NCBI GenBank assembly: GCA_036268355.1
Contig: DATAUG010000261.1
Coordinates: 1 to 64,000 of the forward strand
Reading direction: 5' to 3'
Source of the DNA: DASQPJ01 sp036268355
GTDB taxonomy: Bacteria; Actinomycetota; Actinomycetes; Sporichthyales; Sporichthyaceae
DNA: 64,000 nucleotides
A program made the position numbers and the translations under genes. Below the pieces are notes generated by a model. It searched no databases and was not told the DNA's origin. It was given only the letters and a program-made list of their open reading frames with translations. This document shows, piece by piece, positions 24,556 through 32,269 of this stretch (position 1 is the stretch's first letter; each line of letters starts with the position of its first letter).

Positions 24556-24599
24556 GCGTCCGGGTAACCGAGACCTATAGGTCACGGTTACCCGGACGC
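24556..24599 (+). terminator. 44-nt near-perfect palindrome after the DUF1446 gene (R3 copy 1)
   Basis: GCGTCCGGGTAACCG (24556-24570) pairs with CGGTTACCCGGACGC (24585-24599); the 14 bases between are themselves A-GACCTATAGGTC-A, so the whole unit is one palindrome with a single A-A mismatch. It starts 50 bases after the stop and works as a terminator. Its outer ends match a second 44-nt hairpin at 29670-29713. Confidence 0.8.
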
Positions 24600-24620
24600 A
24601 ACGATGGGGGTGGGGGCGCG

Positions 24621-25568
24621 GTGAGTGAGATTCGGGCGCGGCTGCGGGAGCAGGCGGCGGCGGCGCCGCGACGCATCGTGCTGGCCGAGTCGGCCGATCC
24701 CCGGGTGCAGGCGGCGGCGGCCGAACTCACCGCAGCCGGACTGGCCGTTCCGGTGCTGCCCGACGAGGCGTTGCTGGCCGCACACGAGGCGGAGTTGCTG
24801 GCTTGCTACGTGGCCGCGCGGCGGGCCAAGGGCGTTGAACCGGAGCCGGCCGAGTTGGCCGAGGCCCTGCGCGACCCGCCGACCGCCGGGGCGCTGCTGG
24901 TAGCCATCGGGCTGGCCGACGGATGTGTGGCCGGTGCGGTGGCGACGACCGCCCAGACCGTCCGGGCGGCGTTGCGGGTGATCGGCACCGCGCCCGGCGT
25001 GCGAATGATCTCCAGCTTCTTCCTGATGCACTGCCCGCACGCCGAAGGCGGACCACGGTCACTTATCTTCAGCGACTGCGGGGTCGTCCCGGACCCGTCG
25101 GCGAATTCGTTGGCCGACATCGCGATCGCGGCCGCAGCCAGTGCGGAGGCGTTCCTCGGCGAGCCGGCGCGGGTGGCCATGCTCAGTTTCTCCACCCACG
25201 GCAGCGCCCAGCATCGCCGGACGGAGAAGGTGATCGCGGCGACCGCGTTGGTTCGCGAACGCCGTCCGGACCTCTGCATAGACGGCGAACTGCAGGGCGA
25301 CGCGGCACTGGTCGAGGCCGTGGCCGCGGCCAAGGCCCCGGGTGGGGCGGTCGGTGGCCGCGCCAATGTGCTGGTGTTCCCCGACCTCGATTCCGGCAAC
25401 ATCGCCTACAAGCTCGTCGCCCGACTCGGTTCGGCAATCGCGGTCGGGCCGATCCTGCAGGGGCTGGCCCGGCCGATGAACGACCTGTCGCGCGGCGCGG
25501 ACGTCGGCGACATCGTCGACGCCGCCTGCATCACCGCGATCCAGGCCGCCCGCGCACCGCGCGGCTGA
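24621..25568 (+). CDS. pta: Phosphate acetyl/acyltransferase (Pta family)
   Basis: A 315-residue phosphotransacylase: interconverts acetyl-CoA (or propionyl-CoA) and the acyl phosphate. The family blocks are present: RIVLAESADPRV at the N-terminus, ADGCVAGAVATTAQTVRAALRVIG, FSDCGVVPDPSANSLADIA, MLSFSTHGSAQH, DGELQGDAALV, NVLVFPDLDSGNIAYKLVARLG, and GPILQGLARPMNDLSRG. It is short, with only the catalytic PTA_PTB domain and no regulatory N-terminal part. No acetate kinase gene is seen in the window. GTG 24621 follows a G-rich stretch right after the 44-nt hairpin. Confidence 0.85.
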   Translation: MSEIRARLREQAAAAPRRIVLAESADPRVQAAAAELTAAGLAVPVLPDEALLAAHEAELLACYVAARRAKGVEPEPAELAEALRDPPTAGALLVAIGLADGCVAGAVATTAQTVRAALRVIGTAPGVRMISSFFLMHCPHAEGGPRSLIFSDCGVVPDPSANSLADIAIAAAASAEAFLGEPARVAMLSFSTHGSAQHRRTEKVIAATALVRERRPDLCIDGELQGDAALVEAVAAAKAPGGAVGGRANVLVFPDLDSGNIAYKLVARLGSAIAVGPILQGLARPMNDLSRGADVGDIVDAACITAIQAARAPRG

Positions 25569-25613
25569 CGGGTGCAGGAATCCGTCGTCTTGCGGCACCG
25601 GCACGAGTCCAGT

Positions 25614-25633
25614 ACGTTAACCACCATAAACGT
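25614..25633. promoter_or_regulatory. Candidate TetR operator O3, upstream of the double NTF2-fold gene
   Basis: ACGTTAA-N6-TAAACGT is a near-perfect 20-bp palindrome, 92 bases before the start at 25726. It has the same half-sites, spacing and CA-ending spacer as the sites at 21674 and 22600. Confidence 0.5.
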
Positions 25634-25725
25634 CATGATCGGCAGGCGCTGAAGATCGGCGCATGAGACAAGGTCGACGAGGTGGCGGATGGCTGCGAAG
25701 GCGCCGTGAGCGAAGGGTAACTCAA

Positions 25726-26691
25726 ATGCATTACAACTTCGGAATCAAGTGGCTCAAGGCCTTCCGGGAGAGCTCGGAGGCAGTCTGCAACCTCTACGAC
25801 AAGGACGGCTTCGTCTTCGAGGACGTCATGCTCGACCAGCACAATCTCACCGACTACTCCGACCTGCTGCGCAACTTCGCGCCGTACGCAAACAAGGACC
25901 CCGAGGCCGGGATCGGCATCCACAACTTCCGCATCCGCTCCTACATCGGTGACCGGCACTCGGGCCTGCTGCGCTGGGAGTGGTACCCGGAGCACTGCGC
26001 GATGTTCCTCGGACTGGACGTGGCCGGCAAGCCGTTCGGCACCCAGGGCCACACCTTCCACCAGTACAACTCCCACGGCCTGATCGTCCGCGAGTCCTCC
26101 TGGTGGGATGCGAGCGCGATCCTGCGCGCCGTCGGCCCGGTCGCCCCGACCAAGAGCCTCACCGGCAAGACGTGCATCGCTTCCGCCGCCGGCGGTGTGT
26201 TCCGCAAGTGCGCATCCGGCACCGAGCACGCGCAGAACTGGTGCACCGCGCTGGGCAATGACATCGCGGCGCTGCGAGCGATGTACGCCGACTTCTTCAC
26301 GCTCGAGCACACGATGGTGGACGACCACGAGGCGGACACCATCACCGACGGCGCCATGCTGGCCGACGCACTCGGCGGCATATCGAGTGCGGAGAACGGC
26401 ATCTACACGTTCACCCCGACCGAGATCTTCGAGGGCAACGGCCACCAGTTGACCCACTGGAGCGTCACGATCGAGGGGGCGTCGACGTACCGTGGCCTGC
26501 CCACCGGTGGCAAGACGCTGACCACGATCGGCTCGACCTTCCACGAGTTCGACGCCGACGGCCGGATCGCGTTGGAGTCGACCTGCTGGGAGGACAACCG
26601 GGTGTTCGTCCAACTCGGTCTGCCGATCCTGCGCCCGCACTACTGGGAGGCGGACTTCGACATGGCGGCTTTCGTGGCGAGCCTCGGCTGA
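25726..26691 (+). CDS. Double NTF2/SnoaL-fold protein, unknown function
   Basis: A 321-residue protein made of two related halves of about 150 residues. Each half ends in a parallel motif: TQGHTFHQYNSHGLIVRESS followed by WWDASAILRAVG, and TIGSTFHEFDADGRIALEST followed by CWEDNRVFVQLG. This is the beta-sheet end of the SnoaL/ketosteroid-isomerase fold, so it is an internal duplication. Conserved W, H and D/E residues in the cone could form an active site, but no reaction can be assigned. I chose ATG 25726 (AAGGG upstream); an open frame reaches 25663. A flavin reductase gene follows 76 bases later, so the pair may act together. Confidence 0.7.
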   Translation: MHYNFGIKWLKAFRESSEAVCNLYDKDGFVFEDVMLDQHNLTDYSDLLRNFAPYANKDPEAGIGIHNFRIRSYIGDRHSGLLRWEWYPEHCAMFLGLDVAGKPFGTQGHTFHQYNSHGLIVRESSWWDASAILRAVGPVAPTKSLTGKTCIASAAGGVFRKCASGTEHAQNWCTALGNDIAALRAMYADFFTLEHTMVDDHEADTITDGAMLADALGGISSAENGIYTFTPTEIFEGNGHQLTHWSVTIEGASTYRGLPTGGKTLTTIGSTFHEFDADGRIALESTCWEDNRVFVQLGLPILRPHYWEADFDMAAFVASLG

Positions 26692-26767
26692 GACACTCGG
26701 TCCGACGGCGGCACCGGCTCCACGCCGTCGTCGGACCGACCCGCACGGATCGGAAGGAGTCCCGCAA

Positions 26768-27373
26768 ATGTCCAGTACCGCACCGGTGCGAGTGCTGTGC
26801 ATCGGAGGTTCCACGCGTCCGGGTTCGGGATCCGAGTCGGCTGTGCGGGTCTGCGCCGCCGCGGTCCGTGAGGCCGGCGCGGAGGTTGATCTGATCCTCA
26901 GCCGTGACCTGATGTTCCCGATCTATGACACCGAGACCGCCGAGCGCGATCCACTCGCTGCCTGCTTCGTGGCCGCGGTTCGGGCCGCCGACGCATTGGT
27001 CGTCGCCTCGCCCGGCTACCACGGGTCGATGTCCGGGATGATCAAGAACGCGCTCGACTACATCGAGGACACCCGCGGCGACGAACGCGTCTACCTCGAC
27101 GGGATGCCGGTCGGCTGCATCGCGGTGGCCTACGGTTGGCAGGCGACGGTCTCGACGCTGCAGAGCCTGCGGGTCACCGTCCATTCGCTGCGCGGCTGGC
27201 CGTCGCCGTTGGGCGCGACGATCAACGCCTCGTCGGGGAAGATATTCGACGCGGCCGGGGGATGTGTCGACGACTCGGCACGGTTCCAGTTGGAGACCGT
27301 CGCCAGTCAGGTGGTTGAATTCGCCGCGCTGCGAAAGGCCGGGCTCAACAGCCTGGCCACAGCGGGACAGTAA
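26768..27373 (+). CDS. NADPH-dependent FMN reductase family flavoprotein
   Basis: A 201-residue flavodoxin-like oxidoreductase. Residues 7-20 (RVLCIGGSTRPGSGSE) form the FMN phosphate loop; SPGYHGSMSGMIKNALDYIE (about 78-97) is the second FMN contact and is highly typical of the family. The C-terminal helix is complete. Such enzymes reduce FMN or quinones with NAD(P)H, often serving a two-component monooxygenase. AAGGAG lies before the ATG. The TAA stop coincides with the left end of a long R1 repeat element. Confidence 0.9.
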   Translation: MSSTAPVRVLCIGGSTRPGSGSESAVRVCAAAVREAGAEVDLILSRDLMFPIYDTETAERDPLAACFVAAVRAADALVVASPGYHGSMSGMIKNALDYIEDTRGDERVYLDGMPVGCIAVAYGWQATVSTLQSLRVTVHSLRGWPSPLGATINASSGKIFDAAGGCVDDSARFQLETVASQVVEFAALRKAGLNSLATAGQ

Positions 27374-27656
27374 GAGGATGTCTCACGTGGCGCTGACCTA
27401 CTGCGGCGCGGCCCCGACGCCGCCCGGCTGCGACGCGAAGCGCTACCTCATCAACCACGCACGGACAGGGGGCGTCGTCGTCGCCGATACAACCCCGGTA
27501 TCGGCTCCTCCTCCGCCTTGCCGGATCGACGCCGGTGCTGCACCTCGCTACACGCGATTGAGGCGAGGGCAGCGAGCGCTTGCGCTCGCTGCCGAGCCGC
27601 TTGAGCGTGTTGACGAGCGAAGCGAGGATCACGGCCGGCCACGTAAGACACCCTCT
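27373..27656. repeat. Palindromic repeat family R1, copy 2 (284 bp, long form)
   Basis: Ends AGAGGATGTCTCACGTGGC and, in reverse complement, AGAGGGTGTCTTACGTGGC form the 19-bp terminal inverted repeat with two mismatches. The family core CCTACTGCGGCGCGGCC follows the left end. The interior holds a segment shared with copy 3 (cgccgatacaaccccgg and ctcctccgccttgccgg) and an extra perfect 12-bp hairpin (27568-27579 with 27582-27593). It fills the 300-base gap between the FMN reductase and the next gene; no real gene is seen inside. Confidence 0.85.
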
Positions 27657-27673
27657 AAGGGGGACTGACTCGC

Positions 27674-28474
27674 TTGGGCCTGTCACTTGCTGAGCTGCGT
27701 CGCGATCTGCGGGAGGAGAGCGCCGCGCTGCTGGCCCTGGTGCGGCCGCTGACCGAGTCGCAGTGGCGGACCGACACCCCCGCCGACGGCTGGACGGTCG
27801 CCGACCAGGTGAGCCACCTGGCCTACTTCGACGAGGCGGCGACCCTGGCCGCGTTCGACCCGGACCGGTTCAACCTCGATGCCGCGCTGCTGATGGAGAG
27901 CGGACTGGACTTCCCGGACCGGCTGGCACTGGAGTTCCGGGAGCTGACGGGCCGTCAGGTACTGGCCTGGTTCGAGCGCGTGCGCGCGGAACTGATCGAA
28001 CGCACAGCGACGTCCGAGTTGTCGATCCGGGTGCCCTGGTACGGGCCGTCGATGAGCATGGCCTCGTTGCTGACCGCGCGGTTGATGGAGACCTGGGCGC
28101 ACGGCCAGGACGTCGCCGATGCGCTGGGGCTGCAACCGGAGCCGACCGCACGCCTGCGCCACGTGGCCCACATCGGGATCGGCGCCCGCCCCTTCAGCTA
28201 CCGGGTACGCGGGCTCGAGGTGCCGACCGTCCCGATCCGCATCGAGCTGTCCGCGCCGGACGGCGCGTTGTGGACCTGGGGCCCGGCCGACGCGGCGGAT
28301 CAGGTGATCGGCGATGCCTTCGAGTTCTGTCGGGTGGTGACACAGCGGCAGCATCTGGCCGACACTTCCTTGCGGGTCCTCGGCGACGACGCCCAGGGTT
28401 GGATGCAGATAGCGCAGGCCTTCGCGGGCGCGCCCGGACCGGGGCGCCCGGCCCGGGCGGAACAGGTGGCGTAG
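27674..28474 (+). CDS. Maleylpyruvate isomerase/DinB-fold protein (TIGR03084-like)
   Basis: A 266-residue member of the mycothiol-dependent maleylpyruvate isomerase superfamily: DGWTVADQVSHLAYFDEAAT (first metal His), ARLMETWAHGQDVADALGL (second His cluster), and a C-terminal domain with APDGALWTWGPADAADQVIGDAFEFCRVVTQR. This pattern fits the TIGR03084 subfamily found next to acyl-CoA dehydrogenases in actinobacteria. The start is TTG 27674, with AAGGGGG about ten bases upstream; that ribosome site directly abuts the R1 repeat. The stop TAG touches the ATG of the acyl-CoA dehydrogenase, so the two are cotranscribed. Confidence 0.75.
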   Translation: MGLSLAELRRDLREESAALLALVRPLTESQWRTDTPADGWTVADQVSHLAYFDEAATLAAFDPDRFNLDAALLMESGLDFPDRLALEFRELTGRQVLAWFERVRAELIERTATSELSIRVPWYGPSMSMASLLTARLMETWAHGQDVADALGLQPEPTARLRHVAHIGIGARPFSYRVRGLEVPTVPIRIELSAPDGALWTWGPADAADQVIGDAFEFCRVVTQRQHLADTSLRVLGDDAQGWMQIAQAFAGAPGPGRPARAEQVA

Positions 28475-29641
28475 ATGGATTTCCTCCAGTCTCCGGAGCA
28501 CCGCGACCTGCGGGCCGCGGTTGCCTCGATCGCCGGCCATTTCGGTGGGGCGTACTACGTCGAGCACGCCGAGTCCGGCACCCCGACCACCGAGCTGTGG
28601 GCCCAGATGGGCAAGGCCGGGTTCATCGGGGTCAACGTGCCCGCCGAGTACGGCGGCGGCGGGGGCGGCCTGGTCGAGCTGGCGATCGTCTGTGAGGAGT
28701 TGGGCGCCGCGGGTTGCCCGTTGCTGTTGCTGGTGGTGTCCGCCGCGATCAGCGTCGAGGTGATCGCCAAGTACGGCTCACCCGAGATGCGCGAGGAATT
28801 CCTGTCCGGCCTGGCCACCGGTGAACGCAAGATCGTGTTCGCGATCACCGAGCCGGACGCGGGTTCGAACAGCCGCAACATCAGCACGACGGCGCAGCGA
28901 GTATCAGGTGTGGGCGAGGGCGACCACTGGGTGTTGCGCGGCACCAAGTACTACATCTCCGGGATCGACGAGGCCGACCAGGTGCTGGTGGTCGCCCGTA
29001 CCGGCACCGACGCCTCGGGCCAGGGCCTGCTGTCGCTCTTCCTGGTCGACACCGACGCTCCGGGGCTGACGGCGAACGCCCTGCCGGTCGGCATCCGCCT
29101 GCCGGACAAGCAGTTCACCCTGTTCTTCGACGACGTACGGGTTCCCGCGTCCCGGCTGATCGGCGTCGAGCACGAGGGCTTCAAACAGGTCTTCCACGGG
29201 CTGAACCCGGAGCGAATCACCGGCGCGGCGCTCTGCGTCGGCGTCGGCCGGTACGCCCTGGACAAGGCGGCGCGCTACGCCAACGAGCGATCGGTGTGGG
29301 GCCGACCGATCGGCGCGCACCAAGGCGTGGCGCACCCGCTCGCGGCGGCCAAGGTAGAGGTGGAACTGGCGGGCCTGATGACCGCCAAGGCGGCCTGGCT
29401 GCACGACGCCGGGCTGCCCGCCGGATCGTGCGCGAACATGGCCAAGTACGCCGCCGCGGAGGCCGGCCTCGCCGCCGTCGACGCCGCGATCCAGACCCAC
29501 GGCGGCAACGGGTTCAGCACCGAGTTCGGCCTGATCCCGTACTGGGGGATGGCCCGCCTGCTGCGCGTGGCCCCGGTCAACCGCGAGATGATCCTCAACC
29601 ATGTCGCGCAGCACGACCTCGGACTGCCCAAGTCCTACTGA
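28475..29641 (+). CDS. Acyl-CoA dehydrogenase family protein
   Basis: A 388-residue flavoenzyme expected to oxidise an acyl-CoA to the 2-enoyl-CoA. Family blocks are FAITEPDAGSNSRNISTTA (FAD/substrate loop), the middle beta domain, GLNPERITGAALCVGVGRYALDKAARYANER, and IQTHGGNGFSTEFGL. The canonical catalytic Glu of the YEGT motif is not present; that region reads APVNREMILNHVAQHDLGLPKSY, a C-terminus seen in an actinobacterial subgroup. The catalytic base must therefore lie elsewhere, if it is active. It begins directly at the stop of the preceding gene. A role beside the DUF1446/carboxylase genes is inferred from location. Confidence 0.88.
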   Translation: MDFLQSPEHRDLRAAVASIAGHFGGAYYVEHAESGTPTTELWAQMGKAGFIGVNVPAEYGGGGGGLVELAIVCEELGAAGCPLLLLVVSAAISVEVIAKYGSPEMREEFLSGLATGERKIVFAITEPDAGSNSRNISTTAQRVSGVGEGDHWVLRGTKYYISGIDEADQVLVVARTGTDASGQGLLSLFLVDTDAPGLTANALPVGIRLPDKQFTLFFDDVRVPASRLIGVEHEGFKQVFHGLNPERITGAALCVGVGRYALDKAARYANERSVWGRPIGAHQGVAHPLAAAKVEVELAGLMTAKAAWLHDAGLPAGSCANMAKYAAAEAGLAAVDAAIQTHGGNGFSTEFGLIPYWGMARLLRVAPVNREMILNHVAQHDLGLPKSY

Positions 29642-29669
29642 CGCCCCGGGCGCCGCCGCCGTTGTCAGA

Positions 29670-29713
29670 GCGTCCGAAGAAGCGAGCGCTGTAGCGACCG
29701 CTTCTTCGGACGC
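29670..29713 (+). terminator. 44-nt hairpin after the acyl-CoA dehydrogenase (R3 copy 2)
   Basis: GCGTCCGAAGAAGCG (29670-29684) pairs perfectly with CGCTTCTTCGGACGC (29699-29713) around 14 bases. Length, spacing and outer ends (GCGTCCG ... CGGACGCAACG) are identical to the hairpin at 24556-24599, though the inner stems differ. It lies 29 bases after the dehydrogenase stop. Confidence 0.8.
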
Positions 29714-29717
29714 AACG

Positions 29718-30143
29718 GTGCCGGTGCCGAGTTCGGTCGGGGTCTCGGCGCGCATGGCGCGGCAGGCCCGCGTTGACACCGCCCCCGAGGTGGCGCTGCG
29801 CCGGGCCCTGCACCGGGCAGGCCTGCGCTACCGGGTCGGGTTCCCCGTGCCGGGGATGCGTCGGCGCACCATCGACGTCGCGTTCACCCGGGCTCGGGTG
29901 GCGGTGTTCGTCGATGGTTGCTTCTGGCACTGCTGCCCGCAGCACGCCACCCAGCCGGCCGCCAACGCCGGTTGGTGGGCCGACAAGTTGGCCGGGAACG
30001 TGGCGCGCGACGCGGCCACCACGGCTCATCTGGAGGCGCTGGGCTGGCGGGTCGTGCGGGTCTGGGAGCACGACTCGACGCAGACCGCCGCGCAGGCCGT
30101 GCTGGCAGCGGTGCACGATCGGGCACCGGAAGGCCCTCGCTAG
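29718..30143 (+). CDS. vsr: Very short patch repair (Vsr-type) endonuclease
   Basis: About 141 residues. Nicks DNA 5' of T:G mismatches that arise from deaminated 5-methylcytosine. Family motifs are RVDTAPEVALRRALHRAGLRYR, the metal-binding Asp in RRTIDVAFTRARVAVFVDGCFWH, WWADKLAGNVARD and LGWRVVRVWEHD. Some usual zinc-site residues are seen (GCFWHCCPQH). The start is uncertain: GTG 29718 or ATG 29754; the frame is open further upstream, but that part is the hairpin. No DNA cytosine methyltransferase gene is in the window, although vsr is usually beside one. Confidence 0.85.
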   Translation: MPVPSSVGVSARMARQARVDTAPEVALRRALHRAGLRYRVGFPVPGMRRRTIDVAFTRARVAVFVDGCFWHCCPQHATQPAANAGWWADKLAGNVARDAATTAHLEALGWRVVRVWEHDSTQTAAQAVLAAVHDRAPEGPR

Positions 30144-30189
30144 CCTCATGGGGCAAGGGCAGGTCACGGCGACGGGGAGGGCGCTCGAC

Positions 30190-32205
30190 ATGACCTCGGT
30201 GGAGAATGGGGCATCGGTCCCGGCGGCAAATCTGAGCAGGCGTCAGATCAACGTGATCTTCGTGACGATCCTGCTCGGAATCCTCGTCTCGGCGCTCGAC
30301 CAGACCATCGTCTCCACCGCCCTGCCGACGATCGTGGGGGATCTGGGTGGGCGGGGCCACGTCTCCTGGGTGGTCACCTCCTACATCCTCACCGACACGA
30401 TCGCCACCGTGCTGGCCGGTCGGTTGGGCGACCTGTTCGGCCGTAAGGTTGTCTTCCAGGCCTCGACGATCATCTTCCTGGCCGGGTCCGCGCTGTCCGG
30501 GCTGGCCTCCTCGATGGGCACGCTCATCGCCTGGCGCGCCGTGCAGGGCATCGGGGCGGGCGGGTTGACCGTGACCGCGACCGCGCTCATCGGCGACGTC
30601 ATCCCGCTGCGCGAACGCGGGAAGTACCAGGGCGCGATGGGCGCGACCTTCGGCGTCACGACCGTGGTCGGCCCCTTGCTGGGCGGGTTGTTCACCGACC
30701 ATCTGTCCTGGCGCTGGGCGTTCTACGTGAACCTGCCGATCGGTGCGGTCGTGGTGCTGCTGGCGCAGACCACGCTGCCCGGGATCACCGTGAAGGTCCG
30801 GCCGGTGATCGACTACCTGGGTACCGCGCTGGTCTCGGTCGCGGCCGGCGGCGTGGTGGTGGCCACCAGCCTCGGCGGGACCACCTACGCCTGGACGTCC
30901 CCGACGATCCTGGGCCTCTATGCGGCCTCCGTGATCGGTGCCGTGGGTTTCGTGATCGCCGAGTCCCGGGCCGCGGAGCCCATGCTCCCCTTGCGACTGT
31001 TCGCCGACCCGGTCTTCTCGGTGATCCAGGTGCTGGCGTTCGTGGTCGGGTTCGCGATGCTCGGTGCGATCACATTCCTGCCGTCCTACCTTCAGTACGT
31101 CAAGGGGGTCGACGCGACCACCTCGGGGTTGCGGACCCTGCCGATGGTCGCGGGGCTGCTGGTGACCTCGATCGCCACCGGCGTAGCGGTCAGCCGCACC
31201 GGGCGCTACAAGATCTTCCCGTTGGTCGGGTTCGCGGTGATGACGCTCGGACTGTGGTTGCTGTCCACGCTTACTCCGGGCACCGGCTATCCAGCGATGG
31301 CCGTGGCAATGCTCGTGCTCGGCCTGGGCATCGGGTTGTCGATGCAGGTGCTCACGTTGGTCGTGCAGAACACCACGCAGTACTCCGACCTCGGCACCGC
31401 CACCAGCGCGGTCACGTTCTTCCGCACGCTGGGCAGCTCGGTGGGCACCGCGGTGTTCGGGGCGCTCTACGCCAACGCGCTGGCGCCCCGGCTGAGCGCC
31501 GCGCTGGCGGCGTCCAAGGGTCTGAACCCGGCGACCATCTCGACCCCGAAGGCCTTGCACGCGCACCCGCCGGCGTTGATCGCCAAGGTGATCGCCGCCT
31601 ACTCCGACACGCTCCACGTGGTGTTCCTCTGGGCGGTCCCGGTTGCGGCGGTCGCGTTCGTGATTGCCCTGTTCCTCAAGGAGGTGCCGCTGCGCGGCCT
31701 CGCGCGCGCGGAGGCGACCAACATGGGCAGTGGCTTCGGGCTGCCGGACGGCGACTCGATGCAACAGTTGGAAAGTGCGCTGGCGAAGCTTTTGAAGGCC
31801 GAGGGGGCGGCGCAACTGCCCGCGCTACGCGTGGAGTCCCGCACGGCGATGAACGAGTCCGACACCTGGTGCGTCCTCCAGGTCCGGATCCGGCGGCAGA
31901 TCGGTCAGATCGCGGACATCGGCCGGATCGCCGGCTATTTCGGCGTGCCCCCCGCGGTGCTGCTGCCGGCGTTCGACAACGCGATCAAGGACGGCTACCT
32001 GGCGGGTCCGGCGCACGACATGGCGCTGACCCCGCGGGGCGCCGAGGAGGCCGACAAGGTCCGCGCCGCCTGGCGGCGCTGGATCGTCGCCCGACTGGCC
32101 CCGCTGGGCGCCGACGACCCGGCGACCCTGGAGCACGCCCTGGACCACCTGGCCCGGGTCACGTTCGCCGAACCCGCGGTCCCCGCCGAGCTCTTCCGAA
32201 ACTGA
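30190..32205 (+). CDS. MFS multidrug exporter (DHA2/EmrB type) with C-terminal winged-helix-like domain
   Basis: A 671-residue protein. Residues 1-500 form a 14-helix drug:proton antiporter: LVSALDQTIVSTALPTIVGDLGG (motif D1), GRLGDLFGRKVVFQ (motif A), GIGAGGLTVTATALIGDVIPLRERGKYQG, and GPLLGGLFTDHLSWRWAFYVNLPIG (motif C region). The last 170 residues are cytoplasmic and not typical: SDTWCVLQVRIRRQIGQIADIGRIAGYFGVP ... AIKDGYLAGPAHDMALTPRGAEEADKVRAAW reads like a MarR/PadR-type winged helix. ATG 30190 has GGGGAGG upstream; ATG 30148 is an alternative. Substrate unknown. Confidence 0.88.
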   Translation: MTSVENGASVPAANLSRRQINVIFVTILLGILVSALDQTIVSTALPTIVGDLGGRGHVSWVVTSYILTDTIATVLAGRLGDLFGRKVVFQASTIIFLAGSALSGLASSMGTLIAWRAVQGIGAGGLTVTATALIGDVIPLRERGKYQGAMGATFGVTTVVGPLLGGLFTDHLSWRWAFYVNLPIGAVVVLLAQTTLPGITVKVRPVIDYLGTALVSVAAGGVVVATSLGGTTYAWTSPTILGLYAASVIGAVGFVIAESRAAEPMLPLRLFADPVFSVIQVLAFVVGFAMLGAITFLPSYLQYVKGVDATTSGLRTLPMVAGLLVTSIATGVAVSRTGRYKIFPLVGFAVMTLGLWLLSTLTPGTGYPAMAVAMLVLGLGIGLSMQVLTLVVQNTTQYSDLGTATSAVTFFRTLGSSVGTAVFGALYANALAPRLSAALAASKGLNPATISTPKALHAHPPALIAKVIAAYSDTLHVVFLWAVPVAAVAFVIALFLKEVPLRGLARAEATNMGSGFGLPDGDSMQQLESALAKLLKAEGAAQLPALRVESRTAMNESDTWCVLQVRIRRQIGQIADIGRIAGYFGVPPAVLLPAFDNAIKDGYLAGPAHDMALTPRGAEEADKVRAAWRRWIVARLAPLGADDPATLEHALDHLARVTFAEPAVPAELFRN

Positions 32206-32269
32206 GGGAGCGCATCGGTCGTTCGACGTCGTCCGCCCCGCAGCCCGGCCCGAATCGGACGAACGGATG

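Noticed and set aside
27373..27656. Minus-strand open frames inside the R1 element (also in copy 3) with the shared string RRRSGKAEEEP
   Set aside because: The shared peptide follows from the shared repeat DNA; no start site, and the frames run into unrelated flanks.
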